Source of the DNA: Pusillimonas sp. TS35
GTDB lineage: Bacteria; Pseudomonadota; Gammaproteobacteria; Burkholderiales; Burkholderiaceae_B
Direction of reading: 5' to 3'
DNA length: 64,000 nt
Assembly (NCBI RefSeq): GCF_009857885.1
Contig: NZ_WWER01000001.1
Coordinates: forward strand, 124,001-188,000
The position numbers and the translations under genes are program-made. Shown one piece after another: positions 26,836 through 35,496 of the stretch (positions within the stretch are counted from its first letter, which is position 1; each line of letters begins with the position of its first letter). A model generated the notes under the pieces. It had not been told where the DNA came from. It did no database searches and worked only from the letters and a program-made list of their open reading frames with translations.

Positions 26836-27360
26836 TTAGATATCGCTCACGCAGTGTCTTTGCTCGAAGTGCCGGTCAGTGGGTTTCAGCGCATTTACCT
26901 CATGTAGTGATGCACCATCATGCACCCATATGGCTAGTCCGGATGGAAACGGAGCCGTGCCGATAATTGTGAATATGATGCCGCTTAACTGCTTTTTGGC
27001 CGCAATGGCATAGTCTGCGGCGAGTTCTACATCCTCCTGCGATGGGGATGGCACCGGCTCCGGGTGTGAATGCCATAGCCCGATGCAGTGCAATCCCTTG
27101 GAGAACATCCTCTTGCGCTCAGCCATTGCTGTACTGGGAACAAACTGAACTCGTGCCCGTCGGGACCATGCTGGCTTCAACAGCGTGGCTTCGTCGATGA
27201 CGATGGTGTCGGTGGTAAGGTCTCGCGAGTACAGCTGACGTACAGATTCCTTTGCGTTCCAGGCACATTGGGTGTGCTGAGAGAGAAACAGGGCAACGTG
27301 CCCAGGAATTTCCAGCTTCCAGCGTGCCCGGGCAACTTGGTATTGGAGGGCCTCGCTCAT
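26836..27360 (-). CDS. JAB/MPN (JAMM) metalloprotease, deubiquitinase-like
   Basis: The 174-residue product carries a complete JAMM zinc motif: H97-S-H99, seven residues, S107, two residues, D110 (in GLWHSHPEPVPSPSQED), plus an upstream Glu (E38 in KESVRQLYSR) at the expected catalytic position. In bacterial ubiquitin-like systems such proteins cut Ubl or substrate conjugates. The ATG at 27360 overlaps the TGA of the E1-like remnant (ATGA), so the two were an operon. The protease looks intact while its E1 partner is destroyed. A TTG-started longer frame (27522) is simply the E1 coding region in another frame. Confidence 0.85.
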   Translation of the reverse strand: MSEALQYQVARARWKLEIPGHVALFLSQHTQCAWNAKESVRQLYSRDLTTDTIVIDEATLLKPAWSRRARVQFVPSTAMAERKRMFSKGLHCIGLWHSHPEPVPSPSQEDVELAADYAIAAKKQLSGIIFTIIGTAPFPSGLAIWVHDGASLHEVNALKPTDRHFEQRHCVSDI

Positions 27361-27777
27361 GGTGCGCCCATGACTGAACGGTAGTCTCTGGTTCGCATGA
27401 CAGAATCGTAGCGGGAGCCGTCCAGGGGCACGATGGCGCGCAGAGGGACCTGGCCTGAGACAGGAAGGGCGTCGTAGAAAGCTTTTGTCCTTACCCAGCT
27501 CCACACAGTTGCCTCGGTGCATTGGCCATCAAGCACGGCGAGGACCCGTTCTGTAGCGAATGCCGCGCCTTGCCAGGCATCCGCAGCGCCGTAGGGGTGA
27601 CATTGGGGCTATCAAAGCGTTCGCTGTCGACAATGTCCAGGTTACCGACACCAGCGCGGGCAAGCAATTCCACAATGGGGCTTCCCAGGGACCCACAGCC
27701 GATGATGAGCACCTTTTTCTGCTGCCTTTTCTCGAATGGTTTCGGCGCGTGGTCTCGCGTGAGGCCCCAAGAGGCGT
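27357..27777 (-). pseudogene. E1-like (ThiF family) adenylyltransferase remnant
   Basis: Two pieces of one E1-type gene survive in different frames. The first reads KPFEKRQQKKVLIIGCGSLG, then SPIVELLARAGVGNLDIVDS (27773-27620). This is the nucleotide-binding Rossmann start of a ThiF/E1 domain with GCGSLG. The second, in a frame shifted by one, reads PYGAADAWQGAAFATERVLA, then TEATVWSWVRTKAFYDALPV, and ends VMGAP at 27357. The adenylation core and the catalytic Cys region are missing between them, and the upstream part is cut by the integrase gene. The end overlaps the JAB start by ATGA. Originally probably an E2-E1 or E1 protein of a Ubl-type system. Confidence 0.82.
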
Positions 27778-28448
27778 CTAAGCCTTCGGCTCTGAGTGGT
27801 TAGAAACATACAGATGGCTCAAATCCACGCCTTCGAACCTAATCATGTCTACAGCTTCAATCAGGGCCTGGTTGCTGAACGTGCGACGACCACCGCTTTT
27901 CTTTCCGTAACGGTCGGTCATCCCCTCAAGGGAATGCCCCATAAGAGCATCGAGAATCGATTCTGAAACACCGCTTTCAATGCCGAAATCCTTCATGTTG
28001 TGCCGGAATGAATGGAAGGTGTAGCGAGAGTCGTCGATGACGTGCTCGTCCAAGTATTCATTGAACCACGTTGAAAAGATGGCGGTGTATTGCTGGTATT
28101 TGTTCAGGCGCAGTTGCGGGAACAGCCGTTCATGCCCTTGTTCGCGTCGGCTTTCGACGAAAGCCTTAAAGCCGATTTTGAGCAGTTCCGGGTGCACGGG
28201 CACTGAGCGCCACGATGTATCATTTTTCACGAATTGCGTTTCGTCCAGTTCTGTGATGCGTATCCAGAGCTGGTCACTGCGTAGGGAAATGTCGTTCACG
28301 AAGAGCTGACCAATTTCTTCCAGTCGTGCGCCTGTGGTGAACGCTATACGTTCAATGTCGCGGGTTGTTGGGCGGTGTATGTACCAGCCTTCTGTACCAG
28401 CTACTTCGTCTAGCAACTTGTCGTTAAACCTAAAATGGAAACCACTTT
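27778..28448 (-). pseudogene. Tyrosine recombinase (phage-type integrase), N-terminus missing
   Basis: About 212-223 residues of the catalytic domain remain, with the active-site pattern visible: Arg in TTGARLEEIGQL, H-x-x-R in HSFRHNMKDFG, His in LMGHSLEG and Tyr in MTDRYGKK. The frame opens just after a TAA at about 28449-28451, and no ATG is available (first usable codon TTG at 28416). The arm-binding and core-binding N-terminal domains are therefore lost. It sits 96 bases from the tRNA-proximal att, the usual place for the integrase of a tRNA-targeted island. It probably cannot excise the element. Confidence 0.85.
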
Positions 28449-28495
28449 AGATGAAAAAACACCATTGAAAATCAAATACTTACGTATTCAAGAAA

Positions 28496-28532
28496 CAAAA
28501 AAAAACCGCCCCGAACCTTGCGGTTTCGGGGC
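28496..28532 (-). terminator. Terminator after tRNA-Met (brought in by the element)
   Basis: Minus strand: GCCCCGAAACC, GCAA loop, GGTTCGGGGC (10-bp stem with one bulged A) and a long T run. It lies 12 bases beyond the tRNA CCA end, mirroring the displaced terminator at 25981-26018. Confidence 0.88.
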
Positions 28533-28543
28533 AGCTTGTATTC

Positions 28544-28562
28544 TTGGTGGCGCATCCCTGAT
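28544..28562. repeat. tRNA-proximal attachment-site repeat (att)
   Basis: The copy within the intact tRNA-Met gene: 18 bases of the tRNA 3' end including the encoded CCA, plus one flanking base. The partner copy is at 26032-26050. Confidence 0.88.
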
Positions 28563-28621
28563 TCGAACAGGGGACCTGCGGATTATGATTCCGTCGCTCT
28601 AACCGGCTGAGCTAATGCGCC
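28545..28621 (-). tRNA. tRNA-Met (CAT), elongator
   Basis: A 77-nt cloverleaf with encoded CCA. The acceptor stem is GGCGCAT / ATGCGCC, D-arm AGCTCAGCCGGTTAGAGC, anticodon loop ATCATAA with anticodon CAT, and T-arm GGTTCGAATC type (CTGTTCGAATCAG). The acceptor and loop features fit elongator tRNA-Met rather than initiator. Its 3' end serves as the att site of the adjacent element. Confidence 0.95.
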
Positions 28622-28756
28622 ATAACGGAAGACCGCAACTATAGCATAGCGTTTTAATGCTGTGCAAGTGGGTGTTTGTCACTCGTAACCAGCGTCTGGT
28701 TGCGCTATGTTGCATCGAGGGCTGCACGCAGTGAGTACAATTGCGCTGATTTCAAT

Positions 28757-28828
28757 GCAGGGACGACCTTGCCACCGGCCATTACGCTTTCGTGCGAGTA
28801 GCCGGCGCCCGTAATTGGGGACGGCCCC
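28757..28828 (+). ncRNA. Guanidine-II (mini-ykkC) riboswitch
   Basis: Two small hairpins with ACGR loops, the hallmark of the guanidine-II class. P1 is GCAGGG-ACGA-CCTTGC (28757-28772, six pairs with one G-T). P2 is GGGG-ACGG-CCCC (28817-28828). The linker is 44 nt and contains its own possible CCGGC/GCCGG pairing. P2 ends 3 nt before the GGAG ribosome site of the exporter gene, fitting translational control in which guanidinium-stabilised hairpin pairing frees the site. The gene behind it is a Gdx/SugE-type SMR exporter, the known partner of this class. Confidence 0.9.
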
Positions 28829-28841
28829 TGTGGAGAAACTG

Positions 28842-29168
28842 ATGTCTGCATCATGGTCCTGGGCTGTTCTTGTGCTGGCCGGTCTGTTCGAAGTCGGCTG
28901 GGCCGTTGGCCTGAAATACTCGGAGGGGTTTACGCGGCTTTGGCCGTCGTTGGCAACGGCTGCGTCCATGCTCGTCAGCCTCGGGCTGCTCGGGTTGGGT
29001 ATGAAGCAGCTACCCTTGGGCACCGCATACGCGGTCTGGGTAGGTATCGGCGCGGTTGGTACGGTGGCTGTGGGCATTGCTGCCCTGGGCGAGCCGGCCG
29101 GCCCAATGCGCCTGGCGAGTGTCGCCTTGATCGTGGCCGGCATTGTGGGTCTGAAGCTTAGCGCTTGA
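28842..29168 (+). CDS. gdx: Guanidinium exporter Gdx (SugE-type SMR transporter)
   Basis: A 108-residue, four-TM small multidrug resistance protein. The first helix carries the essential Glu in [19 protein letters not shown], a pattern typical of the SugE/Gdx branch. Later parts follow the family ([35 protein letters not shown]). It works as a dimer exchanging guanidinium for protons. The ATG at 28842 has GGAG 6 nt upstream. The guanidine-II riboswitch directly ahead settles the Gdx rather than drug-efflux assignment. A GNAT gene follows 18 nt downstream, probably in the same transcript. Confidence 0.93.
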   Translation: MSASWSWAVLVLAGLFEVGWAVGLKYSEGFTRLWPSLATAASMLVSLGLLGLGMKQLPLGTAYAVWVGIGAVGTVAVGIAALGEPAGPMRLASVALIVAGIVGLKLSA

Positions 29169-29186
29169 GTTTGAAGGAGATTCTTT

Positions 29187-29621
29187 GTGGACATGAACAT
29201 CAACATTGTTGTGGGCGATTGGGCAAAATGCCAGCGTGATGCCACCGATATCCGGTACAAAGTGTTTGTGCAAGAGCAGCATGTGCCACCCGAACTCGAA
29301 ATGGATGATCAAGACGCCGCGTGCGCGCATGCGGTGGCCTATAACGCGCAGGGAGAGGCGGTGGGCACCGGCCGTCTGCTGCCTGACGGGCACATCGGCC
29401 GCGTGGCGGTGCTAGCCGAATACCGGGGGGCGGGCGTGGGCTCGCGCCTGCTGGATGCGCTGATGGATGAGGCGCGGCGCCGCCGTCATATGGAAGTGGT
29501 GCTGTCCGCGCAAACGCATGCGCGCGCCTTCTATGCCCGCAAGGGGTTCGTCGCGGAAGGCACCACTTATATGGATGCTGGTATCGAACACGTGACAATG
29601 CGCCATGCGCTGACCGCGTAA
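29187..29621 (+). CDS. GNAT family N-acetyltransferase
   Basis: The 144-residue product is a GNAT fold. The acetyl-CoA-binding loop is VAVLAEYRGAGVGSRLLDAL (motif A, R-G-x-G-x-G), and it is followed by VVLSAQTHARAFYARKGFVA with the C-terminal Tyr. The N-terminal part (ATDIRYKVFVQEQHVPPELE) resembles ElaA/YjcF-like members. Substrate unknown. I keep the GTG start at 29187 because AGGAG lies 7 nt upstream; an ATG 6 nt further in is possible. It follows gdx closely, so it could be co-induced by guanidine, but no functional link is established. Confidence 0.9.
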   Translation: MDMNINIVVGDWAKCQRDATDIRYKVFVQEQHVPPELEMDDQDAACAHAVAYNAQGEAVGTGRLLPDGHIGRVAVLAEYRGAGVGSRLLDALMDEARRRRHMEVVLSAQTHARAFYARKGFVAEGTTYMDAGIEHVTMRHALTA

Positions 29622-29727
29622 GGGGGCGGTAGCCTGGACGCGGTGCTCTCTGGCTTGGCGCCAGGCTGCGGCCTTCTTCGGGCCCTCTTTGGTGGCTGCC
29701 TGGCGTTACGCGGGCGGCGCTTCCACC

Positions 29728-30936
29728 TCAGGCCCGTGCCCCCTTGATTTTCACAGCCTGGGCGGCTCGGCGGGCTCGGTCGCGGGCGATATCGGTATCG
29801 CTGCCGTAGGCCAGTGCGACACCCATGCGCCGCTTCGGTGTGCTTTCGGGCTTGCCGAACAGCCGCAGATCTGTGCCCGGCACGCTGAGCGCCTGTTGCA
29901 CGCCTTCGATGACCACTGACTGCGCGTTGACTTCACCATAGATGACTGCGCTGGCCGCGGGGCTGCGCATGTCGGTGCTTACCGGCAGCCCAAGGATCGC
30001 CCGCGCGTGCAGCTCGAATTCGCTCTGCCACTGGCTGGCCATGGTGACCAGGCCGGTATCGTGCGGGCGCGGGCTCACTTCGCTGAACCATACTTGATCG
30101 CCCTTGACGAATAGCTCGACGCCGAAGACACCCAAGCCACCTAGGTTGGCGGTGAGGGTGCGGGCGATATCACGAGCTTTGCGCAGCGCCTCGGGGTGCA
30201 TGGGGTGCGGCTGCCAGCTTTCGACGTAATCGCCCGCCACTTGCAAGTGCCCGATAGGCTCGCAGAAGCGGGTTTCCACCTCGCCGGTTGCGCCCTGTGC
30301 GCGGACGGTAAGCAGGGTGATCTCGTAATCGAAATCGACAAAACCTTCGACGATGATGCGGCCATGGCTAACGCGGCCGCCCGCCATGGCGTAGTTCCAC
30401 GCGGCCTGTACGTCGCCGGGGCCGTCCACCTTGCTTTGGCCTTTTCCGGAGCTGCTCATGACAGGCTTGACGATGCAGGGGTAAGCGATGCCGTTGTCGA
30501 TGGCGGCTTGCAGCGCCTGCAGCGAATCGCAGAACTTATAAGGGCTGGTGGGCAGGCCCAAGGTTTCGGCCGCCAGGCGCCGGATGCCTTCGCGGTCCAT
30601 GGTCAGGCGTGCTGCCCGCGCGGTGGGAATGACGCGGGTGACGCCCGCAGCTTCCAGCGTCTCAAGCACCGGTGTGGCAATCGCTTCGATTTCCGGTACC
30701 ACGATATCCGGCCGTTCGGCCTCGATCAGCGCCTGGAGCTGGCGTGGGTCCGTCATATCGATGGTGCGCGCGTGATGGGCGACCTGCTGGCCGGGAGAGT
30801 TGGCGTAGCGGTCGACAGCGATCGTTTCGACGCCCAGGCGCTGCAGGGCGATGATGACTTCTTTGCCGAGTTCGCCGGCGCCGAGCAGCATGACGCGTTT
30901 GGCGGCCGGGGAGAGCGGGGTTCCGAGGGTGGTCAT
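29728..30936 (-). CDS. purT: Formate-dependent phosphoribosylglycinamide formyltransferase PurT
   Basis: PurT makes formyl-GAR from GAR, formate and ATP in de novo purine synthesis, replacing folate-dependent PurN. The 402-residue ATP-grasp enzyme shows the N-terminal Rossmann motif [20 protein letters not shown], the ATP-binding lysine and small loop ([15 protein letters not shown]) and [20 protein letters not shown]. Length matches E. coli PurT (392). The ATG at 30936 is chosen over an upstream in-frame codon (30984) because it gives the normal N-terminus. Apparently monocistronic. Confidence 0.96.
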   Translation of the reverse strand: MTTLGTPLSPAAKRVMLLGAGELGKEVIIALQRLGVETIAVDRYANSPGQQVAHHARTIDMTDPRQLQALIEAERPDIVVPEIEAIATPVLETLEAAGVTRVIPTARAARLTMDREGIRRLAAETLGLPTSPYKFCDSLQALQAAIDNGIAYPCIVKPVMSSSGKGQSKVDGPGDVQAAWNYAMAGGRVSHGRIIVEGFVDFDYEITLLTVRAQGATGEVETRFCEPIGHLQVAGDYVESWQPHPMHPEALRKARDIARTLTANLGGLGVFGVELFVKGDQVWFSEVSPRPHDTGLVTMASQWQSEFELHARAILGLPVSTDMRSPAASAVIYGEVNAQSVVIEGVQQALSVPGTDLRLFGKPESTPKRRMGVALAYGSDTDIARDRARRAAQAVKIKGARA

Positions 30937-31149
30937 GGACGTATCCAGAGAGCCTGAAAACCCGCATTGTACGGTGGGGGGCACGCGATGCGTGAGGTTG
31001 CCATGCCGCCCCAGCCAAATGCTGTGGGCGCCCGCTCGTGTACGAGCCCGGCGCCCGGGGTGGGCTGCGGCGAAGCACTGCTTATGCCCGATTGAGGCAG
31101 TGGGGGCTTGGCGCCGTGGCCCAAGCGGTATCCGACGCCAAGATGATGT

Positions 31150-32433
31150 TTACGCGCCTGTGCCGGAGAGTTCCGCTGCTGGCTCTGAGTGGGCCTCGAT
31201 AGCGCCGGCTGACGCGGCCGCGTCTTGGTAGCTGGCTGCCGCCGTGAAGAGCACGTCAGTAGAGGAGTTGAGCGCGGTTTCGGTGGAGTCCTGCAGCACA
31301 CCAATGATGAAGCCCACGCCTACTACCTGCATGGCTAGGTCGTTGGGAATACCGAACAGGCTGCACGCCAGCGGGATCAGCAGCAGTGAGCCGCCTGCAA
31401 CACCAGAAGCCCCGCAGGCACACAGGGTGGCCACAAGGCTGAGCAGCAGCGCGGTGGGTATGTCGACCTGGATGCCCAGCGAGTTGACGGCCGCGAGCGT
31501 GAGCACGGTGATGGTGACGGCGGCACCTGCCATATTGATGGTTGCCCCCAGGGGGATGGAAACCGAGTATGTGTCTTCAGGCAGCCCCAGCTTTTTGCAC
31601 AGCGCCAGATTGACGGGGATGTTGGCGGCCGAGCTGCGCGTGAAGAATGCGGTGATGCCACTTTCGCGCAGGCAGGTAAAGACCAGCGGGTATGGGTTGT
31701 GGCGGATCTTGAAGAACACGATCAGCGGGTTGACGACCAGGGCGACGAACAGCATGCTGCCCAGCAGCACGGCCAGCAGCTTCGCGTAGCCGGCCAGAGC
31801 GCCAAAGCCTGTATCGGCGACCGTGGCGGCCACCAGGCCGAAGATGCCCAACGGGGCGAGACGGATGATGACCTTGACGATGAAGGATAAGGCGTTGGAG
31901 ATATCGCCGATGACGTTCTTGGTTGTGCCATGTGCGTGGCGCAGACCAATGCCCAGCCCGATCGCCCATGCCAGGATGCCCATGTAGTTAGCGTTGGCGA
32001 TGGCTGTAACGGGGTTGGCAATAATGCTGTTCAGCAGGCCACCGAGCACTTCGGCGATGTTGCCGGGTGGGCTCAGCGCCGCCGAGGTCTGTTTTAGTGT
32101 GATGGTGAGCGGGAAGCTGAAGCTTGCAATCACTGCAACCAGTGCGGCGGCCAACGTACCGATCAGGTACAGCAGGATCACTGAACCCATGCGCGTCTGC
32201 TGGCCATGGCGGTGGTTGGCGATGGAGGCGGTGACGAGTGCCAGCACCAGCACCGGCGCGACCGCCTTGAGTGCGCCGATGAACAGCGTGCCGAGAAGGG
32301 CCGAACGCGCGGCGAGGTCTGGCGACAGGACGCCGACCAGAATGCCGGCGACCAAGCCAATGGTGATCTGCAGGACCAGGCTGCCGTGTTTGATGAAGTG
32401 CATAACGGGGTTTTGCCGACTTGCGTGGCGCAT
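31150..32433 (-). CDS. sstT: Serine/threonine:Na+ symporter SstT
   Basis: The 427-residue member of the dicarboxylate/amino acid:cation symporter family has eight TM segments and two re-entrant loops. Recognisable features are [60 protein letters not shown] and [20 protein letters not shown], the last two being the substrate- and Na+-binding motifs of SstT. The ATG at 32433 has GGAG 6-9 nt upstream; the upstream frame to 32661 lacks a site. Divergent from the MscS-like gene. Confidence 0.94.
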   Translation of the reverse strand: MRHASRQNPVMHFIKHGSLVLQITIGLVAGILVGVLSPDLAARSALLGTLFIGALKAVAPVLVLALVTASIANHRHGQQTRMGSVILLYLIGTLAAALVAVIASFSFPLTITLKQTSAALSPPGNIAEVLGGLLNSIIANPVTAIANANYMGILAWAIGLGIGLRHAHGTTKNVIGDISNALSFIVKVIIRLAPLGIFGLVAATVADTGFGALAGYAKLLAVLLGSMLFVALVVNPLIVFFKIRHNPYPLVFTCLRESGITAFFTRSSAANIPVNLALCKKLGLPEDTYSVSIPLGATINMAGAAVTITVLTLAAVNSLGIQVDIPTALLLSLVATLCACGASGVAGGSLLLIPLACSLFGIPNDLAMQVVGVGFIIGVLQDSTETALNSSTDVLFTAAASYQDAAASAGAIEAHSEPAAELSGTGA

Positions 32434-32795
32434 GGGGAACTCCTGGCACAAAGTAGTGCGCATGCGGAAATGGATACGAAGTGTGACCCGTTGCACGCGC
32501 GGGCCGCACCAAAGACTCGCAAGCGGGGACGGTGTGGCCGGCGTGAACGCCGGCGAGCCGGAGCCGCCATGAAACCGGCCGGCAATGGCGGCCGGATGGC
32601 GGCGCGAGGCGGGCAGCTGGCATGCAGATGCGTGACCGGGCCAAACCCGGTATTCTAGCATTGACCGCAGTCATGTCATTTTTCCGCCTCTCGCCGATGC
32701 CTGTGTATCCTGACGGGTTACGGGATGTGACCTTGCCGGAAAACTTCTCCTGCATGCCGTGGTCACAAGGATGTTTCATTACAGGGCCTGTCCGC
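32434..32795. other. Divergent promoter region of sstT and the MscS-like gene
   Basis: These 362 bases separate two divergent genes and contain no supported gene; the open frames here are upstream extensions without ribosome sites. I saw no clear operator or riboswitch. Confidence 0.5.
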
Positions 32796-35324
32796 ATGGC
32801 ACGCAGTTCTTTGTTTTCACGATTCAGAGCATTGATCCTGGTGGTTTCGCTCCTGCTGCTGGGCGTGCTGGTGGCAATGCCCGGTGGTATGGCGCCGGTA
32901 GCGATGGGGCAGGGCGCACAGCCCAAGCCCATCGAGAATGTCGAGAAAGTCCTGGAGGACACGCAAAAGGCTGTCAACCGCATCCAGGAAAGCCTGAAAA
33001 AAGATCCGAACGCCGCCGACGACGCGGCGCTTGCCAGCATGCGCGATGCGTTGCAAAAGGGGCAGTCCGCCGCGGACGACATTGTTGCCCAGCTTGCGCC
33101 TCAGCTTGCTGATGTGCAGGCTCGCATCAAGCAGTTGGGCGAGCCGTCCACCGATGTTCCCGAGCCGCCCGATATTGTCGCCCAACGCAAGGATCTCGCG
33201 AGCAAACAGTCATCGCTGGATGGGCAAATCAAACTGGCTCGCCTGCTGGGCGTAGAAGCGGGGCAGGGGGTGGACCAGATCTCGCAATTGCGGCGTCAAC
33301 GCTTCCAGGCGGAGCTGGGCAATCGTTCCGAAAGCTTTTTTTCGCCAGCGTTCTGGGCCGACGTCAAGCGAGACCTGCCCTATGATTACACGCGCCTTGG
33401 CGAAGTGGGCGATCAACTCGCCGAAAGGCTGGCGGCGGTCCCGACCCGCGTCTGGGCACTCGCGGGTGCGCTGGCACTGCTGCTGGTCGTGGTGGGCGAG
33501 TTCATGCGGCGGGGGCTGCGCGGGTTTACTGTCCAGCACACCGCACCCACGCGCTTGCGGCGATCCATTTTTGCTGTCTTGCGGATTGCGGTATATACAT
33601 TGGTGCCGGGGCTGCTGGCCTCGATCGCGCTGGCTGTCCTGAGGTGGGAAGACGGGCTGGACGAGGCCGTGCAACTATTCCTGGTGCAGTGTGTGACCGC
33701 GATATACATGGGCGGCTTTGTTGCTGGCCTGGGCATGGCGCTATTGTCGCCGCGCCGGCCCAGTTGGCGTCTGCCGTTGGTTTCGGATGCGCTTGCTGAC
33801 CGCCTTTCATGGTTGCCGGGTGTTTTTGCCGCCACCATTGCGTTTGCCTGGGTTGCGCAGCAATTGCTGGCGCTCACCAATGCAACCTTGAGTACGACAC
33901 TGTTAGTCAACGGCCTGATGACGCTGCTGCTTAATGTGTTGATCGGCTTCTCTGCTTGGACTTTGCGCACCAGCCTGCGGCAGCAGGCTGTGGATGCGGC
34001 CGCGGCGTTACCGCCAGACGCCGAATCTTCCCCGATTTCCGCAGCCGGTGCGCGTGCCCGCATGGTGCCCTCGCTCCTGGTGGCTGTGATCGCCGCAAGC
34101 CTTACGGCTTTTGCAATGGGGTTTATTGCCCTCAGCACCCTGATTGCGCAGGAGATTATTTGGCTGAGTCTGATCGGCTCAACCGCATATCTGTTGGTTG
34201 CGCTGGTGGCCGACATCTTCGACAGCCTGACGGCGCGGGTGCGCGACGATCACGAGGCGCGTCTCTTGAGCGGGCACCAGGCGCGCGCGCGCAGCCAGTT
34301 GCTGGTGCTCGTATCGGGTACGCTGCGCTTGGCGGTCGTGGTGCTGGCTGTGACGCTGGTGTTATTGCCCTTTGGCGAGAACCCGACCGACTGGCTGCAC
34401 CGGAGGCTCGGGTTTCTGTTGTCGGGGTTTCAGGTGGGTCAGGTACAGTTGCGGCCCACCTCTATTTTGCTCACGCTGGGGATACTGCTCATCGGTTTTT
34501 ACATCGTGAGGGTGGTGCGGGGCTGGCTGGCGGATCAGTTCCTGCCGGTTACGCGTCTGGACGACAGTATGCGTACGTCGGCCGCTAATTTGCTCAGCTA
34601 TCTGGGCTATGTTGCGGTTGTCGTGGTGTCGATTTCGGCGTTGGGCATTGGGCTGGAGCGCATGGCCTGGGTGGTGAGTGCGCTATCAGTGGGTATTGGT
34701 TTCGGCCTGCAGGCAGTGGTGCAGAATTTTGTGTCGGGTGTGCTTCTAGTGGCCGAGCGCCCCATCAAAGTGGGCGACTGGGTTAGCCTGGACGGAGGTG
34801 TGGAGGGTAACGTGCGCAAGATCAGCGCGCGCGCTACCGAGATCGAGATGTTCGACCGTTCCACAATGATCGTGCCGAACTCCGAATTCATTACCAAGCG
34901 TGTGCGTAATGTAACCTTGGCGAATCCGCTGGGCGTGGTGTCGCTCAAGTTTAATATGCCGCTCAGCACCGATGCGGATGCCGTGAGGGACATCATGCTC
35001 GATGCCATTCGTGAGCAGGAGGAGGTGCTTGAAACGCCTACACCATCTGTAAACCTGGATGGTTTCACGCACGAAGCGCTTATGTTCTCGGCAACCTGCT
35101 ATGTGGGGTCGCCCCGCATGGCGAGCGGTGTTCGCAGTCAGCTGTTGTTCGGGATTCTACGTCGATTGCGGCAGGCCGATCTGGCGCTTTATGTGCGTCA
35201 GCCCGCCGATGTGGGCGCACCGGGTGTTTCAGGCCGAGCGGACGGCGACGGTGAGGATGAGCAAGGTGTGGGGCGCAAGGAGAAGCCCGGCGACGACGCC
35301 CCGCCCTTACCATTACAACCATAA
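32796..35324 (+). CDS. DUF3772 domain mechanosensitive ion channel (MscS family)
   Basis: An 842-residue inner-membrane protein with a signal peptide (ALILVVSLLLLGVLVAMPGG) and a periplasmic DUF3772-type helical domain (about 35-200, Gln/Asp/Lys-rich). Around ten TM helices follow, ending in the MscS core: pore helix SVGIGFGLQAVVQNFVSGVL, beta domain VGDWVSLDGGVEGNVRKISA, then TMIVPNSEFITKRVRNVTL. Such large MscK/MscM-like channels release solutes under osmotic downshock. The C-terminal 40 residues are charged and disordered (GRADGDGEDEQ). The ATG at 32796 begins the signal peptide. Confidence 0.9.
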   Translation: MARSSLFSRFRALILVVSLLLLGVLVAMPGGMAPVAMGQGAQPKPIENVEKVLEDTQKAVNRIQESLKKDPNAADDAALASMRDALQKGQSAADDIVAQLAPQLADVQARIKQLGEPSTDVPEPPDIVAQRKDLASKQSSLDGQIKLARLLGVEAGQGVDQISQLRRQRFQAELGNRSESFFSPAFWADVKRDLPYDYTRLGEVGDQLAERLAAVPTRVWALAGALALLLVVVGEFMRRGLRGFTVQHTAPTRLRRSIFAVLRIAVYTLVPGLLASIALAVLRWEDGLDEAVQLFLVQCVTAIYMGGFVAGLGMALLSPRRPSWRLPLVSDALADRLSWLPGVFAATIAFAWVAQQLLALTNATLSTTLLVNGLMTLLLNVLIGFSAWTLRTSLRQQAVDAAAALPPDAESSPISAAGARARMVPSLLVAVIAASLTAFAMGFIALSTLIAQEIIWLSLIGSTAYLLVALVADIFDSLTARVRDDHEARLLSGHQARARSQLLVLVSGTLRLAVVVLAVTLVLLPFGENPTDWLHRRLGFLLSGFQVGQVQLRPTSILLTLGILLIGFYIVRVVRGWLADQFLPVTRLDDSMRTSAANLLSYLGYVAVVVVSISALGIGLERMAWVVSALSVGIGFGLQAVVQNFVSGVLLVAERPIKVGDWVSLDGGVEGNVRKISARATEIEMFDRSTMIVPNSEFITKRVRNVTLANPLGVVSLKFNMPLSTDADAVRDIMLDAIREQEEVLETPTPSVNLDGFTHEALMFSATCYVGSPRMASGVRSQLLFGILRRLRQADLALYVRQPADVGAPGVSGRADGDGEDEQGVGRKEKPGDDAPPLPLQP

Positions 35325-35370
35325 GGGAGCGCGGCGTGCGCAGGCACGCCGCTTCCTGGGCACGCATAGC

Positions 35371-35403
35371 AAAATGCCGACTGCATTTCTGCAATCGGCA
35401 TTT
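35371..35403 (-). terminator. Terminator after tRNA-Leu copy 1
   Basis: Minus strand: AAATGCCGA, imperfect inner stem and loop, TCGGCATTTT. It begins 8 nt after the CCA end and is shared with copy 2. Confidence 0.8.
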
Positions 35404-35411
35404 CGTGGTAT

Positions 35412-35496
35412 TGGTGCCCAGGAGAGGACTCGAACCTCCACACCTTGCGGCACATGGACCTGAACCATGCGCGTCTACCAATTCCGCCACCTGGGC
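35412..35496 (-). tRNA. tRNA-Leu (CAG), copy 1
   Basis: An 85-nt class II tRNA with a long variable arm and encoded CCA. Acceptor stem GCCCAGG / CCTGGGC, anticodon CAG within GGTTCAGGTCC, T-arm GGTTCGAGTCC. It is identical to the copy at 54064-54148 on the other strand. Confidence 0.95.

Larger units (their letters stand above)
26032..28562. mobile_element. Degenerate integrated element in the 3' end of tRNA-Met
   Basis: The last 18 bases of tRNA-Met plus one more (TTGGTGGCGCATCCCTGAT, 28544-28562) recur as a direct repeat at 26032-26050, which makes these attachment sites. Inside are a tyrosine-recombinase gene missing its N-terminus and placed next to the tRNA, a broken E1-like gene, a JAB protease gene and a ccdAB pair. 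Integration restored the tRNA 3' end. The small size and broken genes show decay by deletion, so it is probably not mobile by itself. Confidence 0.85.
35329..35496. repeat. 168-bp inverted repeat, left arm (tRNA-Leu plus 3' flank)
   Basis: The whole tRNA-Leu gene, its terminator and a following GCGGCGTGC / GCACGCCGC hairpin are repeated without a difference I can see at 54064-54231 in the opposite orientation. The flanks outside differ at both ends. Confidence 0.92.

Noticed and set aside
27491-27712. A free-standing 73-residue ThiF-like gene
   Set aside because: It is only the N-terminal Rossmann piece of a frameshifted E1; its last 30 residues are out of frame with the original protein, so it is reported as part of a pseudogene.
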